Assembly: GCA_000436035.1 (NCBI GenBank) | Contig: FR893288.1 | Coordinates: 12,669-57,607, forward strand | Reading direction: 5' to 3' | Source of the DNA: Prevotella sp. CAG:732 | Lineage (GTDB): Bacteria; Bacteroidota; Bacteroidia; Bacteroidales; Bacteroidaceae | DNA: 44,939 nt | In this document: positions 16,461-25,195 of the stretch, piece by piece | How the letters are laid out: each line of letters opens with the position of its first letter | How positions within the stretch are numbered: the first letter of the stretch is position 1 | Position numbers and translations under genes: made by a program | The notes under the pieces: generated by a model | Told to the model about the DNA's origin: nothing | Database searches by the model: none | Seen by the model: only the letters and a program-made list of their open reading frames with translations

Positions 16461-17942
16461 TTAGTAACTTCTAGCGATGATGACGCGAGCCACAGATGGC
16501 TTGCCGCTCACCATATCGACACCTGGTGTCTGCTCGTATGCGAAAGGCACGCAACGGATGGTAGCCTGGGTGTCCTCCTTGATCTTAGCCTCGGTCTCGG
16601 CAGTGCCGTCCCAGTGGCAGAGGAAGAAACCGCCATCCTTGACACGCTCCTTGAACTCCTCGTAGTTGTCGCACTCATAAACGTGAGCGTCACGATAAGC
16701 ACGAGCCTTCTCGAATACGTTCTTCTGAATCTCATCGAGCAAGTTCTTCACACGCTCCACGATGCCATCGAAGCTGACGTTCTCCTTCTCCAGGGTATCA
16801 CGACGCATGATCTCGATGGTGTTGTTCTCCAAGTCACGACCACCCATGGCGAGACGTACTGGTACACCCTTCAACTCATAGTCGGCGAACTTGAAGCCTG
16901 GACGCTTGTTGGTGTTGTCGTCATACTTCACGCTGATGCCCAACTCACGGAGCTGGTCGATAACTGGCTGCAACTTGGCTGTGATCTGTGCCAACTGCTC
17001 ATCACCCTTGTTGATAGGGATGATAACTACCTGGATAGGAGCCAACTTAGGAGGAAGTACCAATCCGTTGTCATCACTGTGTACCATGATGAGAGCACCC
17101 ATCAAGCGAGTAGATACACCCCAAGAGGTAGCCCAAACGTACTCAGGCTTGTTCTCCTTGTTCAAGTAGGTTACATCGAAACTCTTGGCGAAGTTCTGAC
17201 CCAAGAAGTGAGAAGTACCGCTCTGGAGAGCCTTGCCATCCTGCATCATTGCCTCGATGGTATAGGTGTTGAGGGCACCAGCGAAACGCTCGGTCTCACT
17301 CTTCACACCCTGGAGTACAGGTACGCCCATGTAGTTCTCAGCGAAGTCGGCATATACCTTCAACATCTCCTGTGCCTTAGCCTCAGCCTCTTCCTTGGTA
17401 GCGTGAGCGGTATGACCCTCTTGCCACAAGAACTCAGAAGTACGGAGGAAAGGACGGGTACGCATCTCCCAGCGCATCACGTTACACCACTGGTTGCAGA
17501 GGATAGGGAGATCACGCCATGAGTGAATCCAGTTCTTATAAGTATTCCAGATGATGGTCTCGGATGTAGGACGGATAATCAATTCCTCATCGAGCTTGGC
17601 AGCTGGATCGACATCCACGCTCTTGCCATCCTCTGAAGCCTTCAAGCGATAGTGTGTTACCACGGCGCACTCCTTGGCAAAACCTGCCACGTGCTCTGCC
17701 TCACGAGAGAAGAAACTCTTCGGGATGAGGAGAGGAAAGTATGCGTTCTGTACACCTGTCTGCTTAAACATCTTGTCGAGCTGCTGCTGCATCTTCTCCC
17801 AGATGGCATAACCGTATGGTTTGATGACCATACAGCCACGTACTGGTGACAACTCAGCAAGGTCAGCCTTTACTACCAAGTCATTGTACCACTGACTGTA
17901 GTTGTCAGCACGCTTGGTTAAATTCTTAAGTTCCTTAGCCAT
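16461..17942 (-). CDS. proS: Proline--tRNA ligase (archaeal/eukaryotic type)
   Basis: Class II synthetase for tRNA-Pro, 493 residues. It is the short ProS type without the bacterial editing insertion. Motif 1 region GCMVIKPYGYAIWE is near 36-49. Motif 2 lies around RWEMRTRPFLRTSEFLWQEGHTAH (about 160-184). Motif 3 is near GVSTRLMGALIMVHSDD (about 270). The anticodon-binding domain and a C-terminal Zn-binding-like domain follow, and the protein ends in the conserved Tyr (ARVIIARSY). It is transcribed alone, toward the terminator shared with the smalltalk gene. The upstream region carries AT-rich sequence but no full promoter that I can define. Confidence 0.96.
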   Translation of the reverse strand: MAKELKNLTKRADNYSQWYNDLVVKADLAELSPVRGCMVIKPYGYAIWEKMQQQLDKMFKQTGVQNAYFPLLIPKSFFSREAEHVAGFAKECAVVTHYRLKASEDGKSVDVDPAAKLDEELIIRPTSETIIWNTYKNWIHSWRDLPILCNQWCNVMRWEMRTRPFLRTSEFLWQEGHTAHATKEEAEAKAQEMLKVYADFAENYMGVPVLQGVKSETERFAGALNTYTIEAMMQDGKALQSGTSHFLGQNFAKSFDVTYLNKENKPEYVWATSWGVSTRLMGALIMVHSDDNGLVLPPKLAPIQVVIIPINKGDEQLAQITAKLQPVIDQLRELGISVKYDDNTNKRPGFKFADYELKGVPVRLAMGGRDLENNTIEIMRRDTLEKENVSFDGIVERVKNLLDEIQKNVFEKARAYRDAHVYECDNYEEFKERVKDGGFFLCHWDGTAETEAKIKEDTQATIRCVPFAYEQTPGVDMVSGKPSVARVIIARSY

Positions 17943-18168
17943 TTTGTTATTCTAAATATTGATAATTTCTGATGTTATATATATAATAAGGTATATGTTC
18001 CTCCTTTCTCGCCAAATGCTGTCAAGGAGGGATGGGAAAGTGTCGGAATAGGGATTTTCCACCGAAAAATAGGCATATCCCCTTGGCATTTCCACAAATT
18101 ACCTTTAAATTTGCATGCAAAAATACAAAAAAATATTAGAAAAAACTCCATTATGGAGAAAAAAGACG

Positions 18169-18176
18169 TATCTTTG
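18169..18176 (+). promoter_or_regulatory. -7 element of the OmpA-family gene
   Basis: TATCTTTG lies 33 bp before the start at 18210. A CTCCAT-T-ATGGAG palindrome (18147-18159) sits between it and the expected -33 position, where no TTTG is seen. It could be an operator. Confidence 0.55.
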
Positions 18177-18209
18177 CAATGAAATAACAAAATTATAGGA
18201 GATTTGATT

Positions 18210-18905
18210 ATGAAAAAGATGAAATTTTCAGTTGCAGCCCTCTCTATGCTGCTCGTTTTGGGAAGTTGTCAAACTAAGACTGGCACTGGTGCCGCTGTAG
18301 GTTCTGGAGCTGGTGCTGCCCTCGGTGCCATCGTTGGTGGTTTGTTGAATAATAGCCATCGTGGCACAGGCGCTCTCGTGGGTGCTGCTATCGGTGCTGC
18401 TGTTGGTGGTGGTGCTGGTACTTTGATTGGTAAGCACATGGACAAGGTGGCTGAGCAGGCTAAGGCTGTCGAGAATGCCAAGGTGGAGCAGGTGACAGAT
18501 GCCAATGGTCTTGCTGCTGTCAAGGTGACTTTCGATTCTGGTATTCTCTTCCAGACTAATAAGTTCAACCTCAATGCCAACGCTAAGAACGACTTGGCTA
18601 AGTTCTCTCAGGTTTTGAAGAACAACACTGATTGCCAGGTGGATATCCAGGGTTATACCGACAATACGGGTAACGATGGCATCAACTTGCCTTTGAGCGA
18701 GAACCGTGCAAAGTCTGTATATAACTACTTGACTTCTTGTGGTGTTGCTGCTGGTCAGTTCAAGAACGTTAGTGGTTTCGGCTCTACTAATCCTGTGGCT
18801 GATAACTCAACAGCTGCTGGTCGCCAGGCCAACCGTCGTGTGGAGGTTTACCTCTATGCTTCTCAGGCTATGGTAAATGCTGCCAACAATGGAACGCTTC
18901 AGTAA
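18210..18905 (+). CDS. OmpA family lipoprotein with glycine zipper
   Basis: A 231-residue outer-membrane lipoprotein. The signal peptide ends in the lipobox VLGSC (Cys20). Residues 25-80 are a Gly/Ala-rich zipper (repeated GAxxGAxxGG) that probably inserts in or lies along the membrane. The C-terminal OmpA peptidoglycan-binding domain (about 105-220) has the GYTDNTG motif, then NLPLSENRAKSVYNYL and the NRRVEVYL end. A TTG at 18204 is also in frame, but ATG 18210 gives a good signal sequence. It probably anchors the outer membrane to peptidoglycan. mtgA follows 50 bp later on the same strand, which suits a shared envelope role. Confidence 0.92.
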   Translation: MKKMKFSVAALSMLLVLGSCQTKTGTGAAVGSGAGAALGAIVGGLLNNSHRGTGALVGAAIGAAVGGGAGTLIGKHMDKVAEQAKAVENAKVEQVTDANGLAAVKVTFDSGILFQTNKFNLNANAKNDLAKFSQVLKNNTDCQVDIQGYTDNTGNDGINLPLSENRAKSVYNYLTSCGVAAGQFKNVSGFGSTNPVADNSTAAGRQANRRVEVYLYASQAMVNAANNGTLQ

Positions 18906-18955
18906 GTGAAGAACGAAGAGTGAAGAATTCTCTTGTTTTTAGACAATAACATTCT

Positions 18956-19690
18956 ATGATTTTAAATAAAATCAGAAATATCATTAAATGGGTGGTGGTG
19001 CTGTTTTTCAGTACCACCATTCTTGCTGTTGTAGCCTACCGTTTTATTCCTGTCTATTTTACTCCCTTGATGTTTATCCGCTGCTTCCAACAAGTAGCTG
19101 ATGGAGAGAGTATTACCCTACATCATCATTGGGTTTCGATGGATAAAATATCTCCTCATATGCCTGTGGCTGTGATGGCGAGCGAAGACTCACGATTCTT
19201 GAAACATCATGGCTTTGACTTCAATGCCATCCAGAGTGCAGCCAAGAATAATGCTCGTGGCGGCAAGGTGCATGGCGCCTCCACCATCAGTCAGCAGACT
19301 GCCAAGAATGTCTTCCTTTGGCCTGGTCGCTCCTGGACTCGCAAGGGATTTGAGGTGTATTTCACCTTCCTCATTGAGATGATGTGGAGCAAGCAACGTA
19401 TCATGGAGGTGTATCTCAACAGTATCGAGATGGGCAACGGCATCTATGGCGTGGATGCTGTGGCTGAGTATCATTTCAACAAGAAGGCGCAAGACCTCTT
19501 CCGTGGTGAGTGCGCCCTGATAGCTGCCACCTTGCCGAACCCACGTAAGTTTAACTCCCAATATCCGAGTGCCTACATGAAGAAGCGCCAGCACCAGATA
19601 GAGCATGAGATGCGCTTCATCCCAGCCTTCCCAAGAGAAGGGGAGGATGTAGATCCAAAGACTGCCGTCGGTGGATATAGGGGGAAGTGA
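18956..19690 (+). CDS. mtgA: Monofunctional peptidoglycan glycosyltransferase
   Basis: A GT51 transglycosylase that polymerises lipid II into glycan strands at the outer face of the inner membrane. It has 244 residues, with one N-terminal transmembrane helix (about 10-32). Donor motif 1 is ASEDSRFLKHHGFD with catalytic Glu77. Motif 2 is GASTISQQTAKNVFLW (about 107-122). Then comes RKGFEVYFTFLIE, and the remaining motif is KQRIMEVYLNSIEMGNGIYG. There is no transpeptidase domain. It lies between the OmpA lipoprotein and the helicase on the same strand. Confidence 0.94.
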   Translation: MILNKIRNIIKWVVVLFFSTTILAVVAYRFIPVYFTPLMFIRCFQQVADGESITLHHHWVSMDKISPHMPVAVMASEDSRFLKHHGFDFNAIQSAAKNNARGGKVHGASTISQQTAKNVFLWPGRSWTRKGFEVYFTFLIEMMWSKQRIMEVYLNSIEMGNGIYGVDAVAEYHFNKKAQDLFRGECALIAATLPNPRKFNSQYPSAYMKKRQHQIEHEMRFIPAFPREGEDVDPKTAVGGYRGK

Positions 19691-19782
19691 TTATTTTGAA
19701 TTAATAATTTATAATTAATGGGGTAGGGTATAAGGAAGAAAGAGCATTCGTCTTAACTTCTTTAACTCCTTAACTCCACAAG

Positions 19783-22341
19783 ATGTACATGGATTTACTG
19801 AACGACTTGAATGAAGCGCAGCGCAAGGCTGTGGAATATATTGATGGACCTTCGTTGGTGATTGCTGGTGCGGGTTCGGGTAAGACGCGTGTGCTTACCT
19901 ATAAGATCGCTTATCTTTTGCAACAGGGCATGAAGCCATGGAGCATCATGGCTCTTACCTTTACCAATAAGGCTGCCAAGGAGATGAGGGAACGTATCAA
20001 CCGCCTCGTGGGAGGCGACTTGGCGGCACACCTCTATATGGGCACCTTCCATAGCATCTTCTCTCGCATCTTGAGAGCGGAGGCCGACCATATCGGTTTC
20101 AACAACAATTTTACCATCTACGATGAGTCTGACTCCCGTTCTTTGCTCAAGGCTATTATCAAGGAGAAAGGATTCGATGATAAAACCTACAAGCCTGCTG
20201 CCGTGCATGCCAAGATTTCGATGGCGAAGAACAATCTTGTTACGCCTGAGATTTATCGTGCCGACAAGGATTATTACGGTCGTGACAAGCATGCCAATAT
20301 GCCTGGTGTCGGTGAAATTTACGAAGTCTATGTGCAGCGTTGCAAGCAGGCCAATGCCATGGATTTCGATGACTTACTGATGCTTACCTTCCAGTTGTTC
20401 CGTGATCATGAGGAGATTCGACAGAAATACTCCGACCGCTTCGACTTTATTCTCGTCGATGAGTACCAGGATACCAACCACGTGCAGATGAAAATCGTGA
20501 TGCAACTCTGTAAGGAGAAGAACCGTGTGTGCGCCGTGGGTGATGACTCGCAGAGTATCTATAGTTTCCGTGGTGCCAACATCGACAATATCCTCCGATT
20601 CCAAAGTCAGTTGAAGGGTGCCAAACTCTTCAAGTTGGAGCAGAACTATCGTAGTACGCAGAATATCGTGAATGCTGCCAACAGTCTCATCAAGCGCAAC
20701 AAGAATCAGATTCAGAAAGATGTGTTCAGTGAGAATGCCGTGGGCGAGAAGTTGATTTACCAGCCAGCCTATAGCGATAAGGAGGAGGCGCTCATCGTGA
20801 GCAAGGATGTCAAGCGCATCAAGCGTCAGGATGGATGTGAGTATTCCGACTTCGCCATTCTCTATCGCACCAATGCGCAGAGCCGAAGCTTCGAGGAGGA
20901 GTTTCGTAAACAGGGCGTTCCTTATCGCATCTATGGCGGTATGAGTTTCTATCAGCGCAAGGAAATCAAGGACATTATCGCCTATTTCCGTCTGGTCGCC
21001 AATCCCGATGACGAGGAGGCTTTCAAGCGCATCATCAACTATCCTGCTCGTGGTATCGGCAATACAACCGTAGCCAAGATCGCCGCTTGTGCCTTGGCGA
21101 ACCAAGTGAGTTTCTGGGAGGTGATTTCAGAGCCTCAGCACTATGGACTTGCCGTCAACAAGGGAACGCTCACCAAACTCGACAACTTCCGCTTGTTGAT
21201 CAGCGGTTTCATAGAGAAAGCTGACAAACTCGACATCTATGAGTTGGGTGACAGCATCATCAAGGAGAGTGGCATCAGCAAGGACATCTTCGAGGGTGGA
21301 AAGGATGCCGAGAACCTCGCTCGTCAGGAGAACTTGGAGGAGTTCTTGAGTGGTATGCAGACATTTGTGGAGGAACGCAAGGAGGAGGATAGGGCAGATG
21401 AGGTCTATCTGACAGACTATCTGCAGGATGTCGCCCTCTTGACCGACTTGGATAGCAAGGGGGATGATGATGCCCCTCGTGTCTCGCTGATGACTGTTCA
21501 TGCGGCGAAGGGATTGGAGTTTCCTACGGTCTTCATCGTAGGTTTGGAGGAGAATATCTTCCCAAGTCCTATCGCAGCGGCTTCCATGCGTGAGTTGGAA
21601 GAGGAGCGTCGCTTGCTCTATGTCGCCATCACTCGTGCCGAGAAACATTGTATCTTGACGAACGCCAAGAATCGTTTCCGTTATGGCAAGATGGAGTTTG
21701 ACAATCCAAGCCGTTTCCTCAATGAAATCGACCCGAAATTGATTGAGAATGATGATGAATCGGTGAGTAGCTCTGCTGGAAGTGGCTATGGCTCTCGGAT
21801 GCCATGGGATAGAGATCGAGACGATGATTATCGCTCGGCTCGTCGCTATGATGATTCCGATGATTATCGTTCGGCTCGTCGCTATGATGGTGACTCCGAT
21901 GACTACCGCTCTAGTCATTCACCTCGTCCTGTTGCTACGCAATTCATCGCTGACCCTAAGCCAAGCTATAGCTCTCGTTCTTCTGAACGAAGAGTGACGA
22001 GCAGCATGAGCGAACATGCTCAGGAGGCTTTGGCTTCAGGTAGATTTAAGTCGGTGAGAGGAGTCAATGCGGTTCGCCGCATCTTGGGAAAGGATGCTCC
22101 GATGAGTGATGCTCAGTCGAATGATATTGCTAGCTCTGCTTCGGGCATTGGAGGTGCTTCTGTCTCCACACCAGCTGGTTTGCTGAAAGAGGGCAACCGC
22201 ATCGAGCACCAGCGATTCGGTGTAGGAAAGGTTGTCAAGCTGGAGGGCACGGGCGAGAATGCCAAGGCCACTGTCGAATTCGTCAACTCAGGTTCCAAGC
22301 AATTGCTACTCAAGTTCGCCAAGTTCACGATTATTCAATAG
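19783..22341 (+). CDS. pcrA: UvrD/PcrA superfamily 1 DNA helicase
   Basis: An 852-residue 3'-5' DNA helicase for repair and for removing RecA or stalled transcription complexes. Walker A is VIAGAGSGKTRVL (about 27-39), motif II is LVDEYQDTNHVQ (about 225), QSIYSFRGA is near 260, LEQNYRST near 288, VSLMTVHAAKGLEFPTVF near 575, and RRLLYVAITRAEK near 605. The linker at about 665-720 is an expanded, charged repeat of DDYRSARRYD units (nt about 21823-21910). It ends with a Tudor-like domain (NRIEHQRFGVGKV). Starts at 19783 and 19789 are both possible. uvrD and pcrA cannot be told apart by sequence alone. Confidence 0.93.
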   Translation: MYMDLLNDLNEAQRKAVEYIDGPSLVIAGAGSGKTRVLTYKIAYLLQQGMKPWSIMALTFTNKAAKEMRERINRLVGGDLAAHLYMGTFHSIFSRILRAEADHIGFNNNFTIYDESDSRSLLKAIIKEKGFDDKTYKPAAVHAKISMAKNNLVTPEIYRADKDYYGRDKHANMPGVGEIYEVYVQRCKQANAMDFDDLLMLTFQLFRDHEEIRQKYSDRFDFILVDEYQDTNHVQMKIVMQLCKEKNRVCAVGDDSQSIYSFRGANIDNILRFQSQLKGAKLFKLEQNYRSTQNIVNAANSLIKRNKNQIQKDVFSENAVGEKLIYQPAYSDKEEALIVSKDVKRIKRQDGCEYSDFAILYRTNAQSRSFEEEFRKQGVPYRIYGGMSFYQRKEIKDIIAYFRLVANPDDEEAFKRIINYPARGIGNTTVAKIAACALANQVSFWEVISEPQHYGLAVNKGTLTKLDNFRLLISGFIEKADKLDIYELGDSIIKESGISKDIFEGGKDAENLARQENLEEFLSGMQTFVEERKEEDRADEVYLTDYLQDVALLTDLDSKGDDDAPRVSLMTVHAAKGLEFPTVFIVGLEENIFPSPIAAASMRELEEERRLLYVAITRAEKHCILTNAKNRFRYGKMEFDNPSRFLNEIDPKLIENDDESVSSSAGSGYGSRMPWDRDRDDDYRSARRYDDSDDYRSARRYDGDSDDYRSSHSPRPVATQFIADPKPSYSSRSSERRVTSSMSEHAQEALASGRFKSVRGVNAVRRILGKDAPMSDAQSNDIASSASGIGGASVSTPAGLLKEGNRIEHQRFGVGKVVKLEGTGENAKATVEFVNSGSKQLLLKFAKFTIIQ
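21823..21910 (+). repeat. Tandem repeat inside the helicase gene
   Basis: About two and a half copies of a 27-33 bp in-frame unit encode DDYRSARRYD, separated by DS or GDS. The repeat lies in the disordered linker before the C-terminal domain. Confidence 0.75.
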
Positions 22342-22380
22342 TATTATCGCTGATGTGATAGAAGTTAAAGGAATAAAAGA

Positions 22381-22428
22381 AAAAGCGGAAGAAAAGAGAC
22401 TCATTCGTCTCTCTTCTTCCGCTTTTGT
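22381..22428 (+). terminator. Helicase gene terminator
   Basis: The 20-nt arms at 22381-22400 and 22407-22426 pair with one mismatch. The outer ends are A4 and T4. Confidence 0.8.
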
Positions 22429-22481
22429 TATGTTATACGTTTCAACTATATGATACCTTATTATTATATAAGGCTTCATGC

Positions 22482-22619
22482 TTATAGTGCCTCGTCTTCG
22501 GGCTTCTCTGGAATCGGCTTGCCGCCCTTGATGACAGGGAAGCGTTTCTTCTTGCGAAGCCATGCTGCCTTGCGGCGTTCATATTCTTCTCGATGACTTT
22601 CCAGGAATCCGTCTTCCAT
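22482..22619 (-). CDS. Conserved small basic protein, function unknown
   Basis: A 45-residue reading frame that starts MEDGFLESHREEYERRKAAW, continues LRKKKRFPVIKGGKPI and ends PEKPEDEAL. It is rich in Arg, Lys and Glu and predicted helical at the start. The pattern 'ME(D)xxLE..xxxYExRKAAWLRKK' recurs in very short Bacteroidales proteins that databases label loosely. That family link is from recall, not a search. It lies alone between the helicase terminator and the DUF4270 gene, and may be co-transcribed from downstream of the GT5-DUF4270 pair. The clean frame and composition argue for a real gene. Confidence 0.65.
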   Translation of the reverse strand: MEDGFLESHREEYERRKAAWLRKKKRFPVIKGGKPIPEKPEDEAL

Positions 22620-22675
22620 CTTCTTACTTCTTTATTAAAACGATTGAATCTATAGTTACTGTAGATTCAAAAACT

Positions 22676-24112
22676 TTATTTATCTTTGAACCTACTGTAG
22701 ATCACCTTTATCTGTATAGGACTGCTCATGTCTTGAGCGTTCTCAGAATGCGTACCCTTCACCAGTCGGGTAGAGGTGAGCGACATGTTGTGGGTCATCT
22801 TACTGATCATGGTTGAGTTGTTCTCCACTACAGTACTTACGGTGATCGGTATCAGCACAGCCTTGTTCCAGTTCACACTGCTGCCTTTCTTCTTGCTCAT
22901 GGCAGTGATGAGGTTACTGATGTTGCTGAACGTATAACCGTTTGTCGTGCTACTGCTGTAAGAAGCGTAGAAAGAATTTCGGTTGTTCACCACGTCGCCA
23001 TTTTCGAAGAAGGAATCGATGCTGTCCCTTGGAATCATCAGTACGTAGCTTGGTGTATCAAATGTATATTGGTTGTTCGTCTCCGTATTGTTGATTCTTG
23101 GGAAGGTGATGCTAGCGGTGTTCAATGTATCGTTCTCATGATCTCTCAAAATCTCTTCCACCGGGAGTGTCACCTCGGTGAAGATGCCTGCAGGCGACTT
23201 GAGATAGGTGCAACTTGGGTCAGCTGCCAATGAGGCGATGGATGCTGCATCATTGACGATATGATTGGTCTGAAGTGCCTCCTCCGTACCATCGATACGA
23301 TTGAAGCCATATCCTTTGGCGATACTGTCGGTGACACCATCGGATGCCTTGATGGTCTTTTGGCGAGACCAGTAGAACTGCACCTCTGTGTTCCAAACGT
23401 CAGCCACATTTCCGATACCACCCTCGTGCTTGATGTAGAAACCGGGGCATACATTCTTCAAGAACTGATAGTTGGACTTGAAGTACTCTGGATGCTCCAC
23501 GAATGTCTTCAACATGTATGTACCATAGTTATCGTATGTCACGCCATCCTTGATGTAAGGTTTGTTCAAGTAAATCTTGAAGTTACCCGTAGCCTTGGAG
23601 AGGCTGTAGGTGGCACTGTTGTGATAGCTGTTCTCAGCAATGTAGCCTTCAGCTATCGGGTCGAAGTCGGTCAAATAGTTCTTGTCCTCCGTCATCGGCT
23701 TACTCATCTCGTATGCCGTCACCTTCATAGGGGCGAGGGAGTCGCCGTAGGTGCTCTGGTAGCTGACGAGCAGGTAACAAGAGTCAGCTCTGAGCTCGCC
23801 ATTGTTGGCATCCTTGATATACTGGAGGGTGTCGACCGAGAATGTCGAGAGCGGTACCATCTGTGTCATATAGTCGGCAGTGAGGTAGGTGCCCGTCTCT
23901 GGGTCCTTCACTCTACCGATGATTCCGTTGTTTGACTTGCTAAGTACAGGACCGGCTACCAGCGACTGTGTTTCCACATTGTAGGTAGCGTCGGTGATGG
24001 TGAGATTATCTACTTTGTTGGTGATGGAAGAACCGAGCGTGTCGGTGGTGTCATCACAGGCAACCATGGAGAAGGCCGCCAACAAAAATGCTGTGAGTTT
24101 GATAAATTTCAT
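22676..24112 (-). CDS. DUF4270 family lipoprotein
   Basis: A 478-residue predicted lipoprotein, from ATG 24112. The signal peptide ends in the lipobox MVAC with Cys19, so the mature protein is probably attached to the outer membrane. The body is beta-rich with an N-terminal block (TLGSSITNKVDNLTIT) and matches the DUF4270 pattern known only from Bacteroidota. An upstream in-frame Met at 24154 would place 14 extra residues before the signal peptide and is rejected. It follows the GT5-like gene by 79 bp on the same strand. That gene pair, opposite panC-panD, is one I recall from other Bacteroidales. No function is established. Confidence 0.85.
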   Translation of the reverse strand: MKFIKLTAFLLAAFSMVACDDTTDTLGSSITNKVDNLTITDATYNVETQSLVAGPVLSKSNNGIIGRVKDPETGTYLTADYMTQMVPLSTFSVDTLQYIKDANNGELRADSCYLLVSYQSTYGDSLAPMKVTAYEMSKPMTEDKNYLTDFDPIAEGYIAENSYHNSATYSLSKATGNFKIYLNKPYIKDGVTYDNYGTYMLKTFVEHPEYFKSNYQFLKNVCPGFYIKHEGGIGNVADVWNTEVQFYWSRQKTIKASDGVTDSIAKGYGFNRIDGTEEALQTNHIVNDAASIASLAADPSCTYLKSPAGIFTEVTLPVEEILRDHENDTLNTASITFPRINNTETNNQYTFDTPSYVLMIPRDSIDSFFENGDVVNNRNSFYASYSSSTTNGYTFSNISNLITAMSKKKGSSVNWNKAVLIPITVSTVVENNSTMISKMTHNMSLTSTRLVKGTHSENAQDMSSPIQIKVIYSRFKDK

Positions 24113-24142
24113 TTCTTCTACAATCCAATTATCGAAAATATG

Positions 24143-24180
24143 AACCATTCCCACACTCGTTGTGAGCGGTAGGAATGGTT
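24143..24180 (-). other. Hairpin between the GT5-like and DUF4270 genes
   Basis: Nine-base arms AACCATTCC (24143-24151) and GGAATGGTT (24172-24180) pair perfectly, with a smaller CAC/GTG helix in the loop. There is no T run, so it may be a processing or attenuation structure within the operon rather than a strong terminator. Confidence 0.5.
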
Positions 24181-24191
24181 AGTATCGTTCG

Positions 24192-25004
24192 TTATTCCTC
24201 GTCAGGACACACCTGATTGATGAAGTCCTTGTATGGCTCAGAGAAGTCATCGCCCGTGAAAGCCAGCAGCGGCTTGTTCTTCTCCTTGGCATATTCCAGG
24301 ATGGCTGGGTTGATGCCTAGTTCGCCCTCTACGACACCGTCGCAATAGTCGATGGCGAGCTTGGCTAGCTCATCGTAGTCGAAATCGCTCTTGTAGGTGT
24401 CGAGCAACTCAGCCTTGGCATCACGGAAATCGACGCACTGCTTGAAGTTGTCGCCGAGACTGCCCTTCAATGGGTTGTCGTACAAGGAGACGATGACCTT
24501 GGAATTGGCAAATGAAGGCTCCTCTGCATACGCTGTCTTGATGTAAAGAGGAACGATAGCTCCCATCCATCCTTGGCAAACGATGACGTCTGGCTGCCAA
24601 CGGAGTTTTTTCACGGTCTCCAGCACGCCTCTAGCATAGAAGATGGCACGCTCGCCGTTGTCTTCGTACTCCTTGCCATTCTCGTCTGCGCCCATTTGGC
24701 GATTGCTGAAATAATCATCGTTGTCGATGAAGTAGATTTGCTGACGGGTTGTCGGTATAGAGGCAACCTTGATAATCAGAGGATGATCGGTATCATCGAT
24801 GATGAGGTTCATACCCGAAAGGCGGATGACCTCATGCAACTGTCCACGGCGCTCATTGATGATGCCCCACTTAGGCATGAATGTGCGAATTTCAAAACCA
24901 GCTTCTGCCATTTTCTGAGGCAATTCATGACCCATCACCGACATGCGGCTCTCAGCTACATACGGATTTATCTCCTGATTAATGAATAATACTTTCTTTG
25001 CCAT
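24192..25004 (-). CDS. Glycogen/starch synthase catalytic-domain protein (GT5 N-terminal half only)
   Basis: A 270-residue protein that matches only the N-terminal Rossmann half of GT5 glycogen synthases: MAKKVLFINQEINPYVAESRM, then LPQKMAEAGFEIRTFMPKWG, and the WQPDVIVCQGWMGAIVPLYIK region. The C-terminal half, which carries the ADP-glucose-binding KXGG and related residues of full synthases, is absent. The frame is open upstream to 25040, but MAKKV at 25004 is the family start. A TACCTTTG -7 box is present at 25054-25061. Catalysis seems unlikely without the second domain. Conserved pairing with DUF4270 suggests an envelope or glycan-related role, which is inference. Confidence 0.85.
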   Translation of the reverse strand: MAKKVLFINQEINPYVAESRMSVMGHELPQKMAEAGFEIRTFMPKWGIINERRGQLHEVIRLSGMNLIIDDTDHPLIIKVASIPTTRQQIYFIDNDDYFSNRQMGADENGKEYEDNGERAIFYARGVLETVKKLRWQPDVIVCQGWMGAIVPLYIKTAYAEEPSFANSKVIVSLYDNPLKGSLGDNFKQCVDFRDAKAELLDTYKSDFDYDELAKLAIDYCDGVVEGELGINPAILEYAKEKNKPLLAFTGDDFSEPYKDFINQVCPDEE

Positions 25005-25053
25005 AATTATTTTTTTATTCTTCTCGGATGAAATAGTCACCTCGAATTAGGTG

Positions 25054-25086
25054 CAAAGGTACAAAAAAAACTTCAAAATACCCAAT
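25054..25086 (-). promoter_or_regulatory. Promoter of the GT5-like gene
   Basis: On the minus strand, ATTG (25083-25086), 21 bp, and TACCTTTG (25054-25061). The -33 box is a near match only. Confidence 0.5.
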
Positions 25087-25142
25087 TTTTTAGCGAAAAC
25101 CAAGAAATCCGACCCTCAAAAAGCACATTTTTATGATATTTT

Positions 25143-25173
25143 TTTGTTATTTCAGAAATTAGTTGTTATTTTG
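25143..25173 (+). promoter_or_regulatory. panC promoter
   Basis: TTTG (25143-25146), 19 bp, and TTATTTTG (25166-25173, one base off TAnnTTTG), 22 bp before the start at 25196. Divergent from the GT5-like gene promoter. Confidence 0.55.
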
Positions 25174-25195
25174 CACCCCGAAATTTAATAAAACG

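Noticed and set aside
17975..18190. 71-codon minus-strand frame between proS and the OmpA gene
   Set aside because: It overlaps the -7 element of the OmpA gene and has low-complexity Phe/Lys content with no family resemblance.
24113..24154. Upstream start (MGMVHIF...) for the DUF4270 lipoprotein
   Set aside because: It would put 14 residues before the signal peptide; MKFIKLT at 24112 gives a proper lipoprotein signal.
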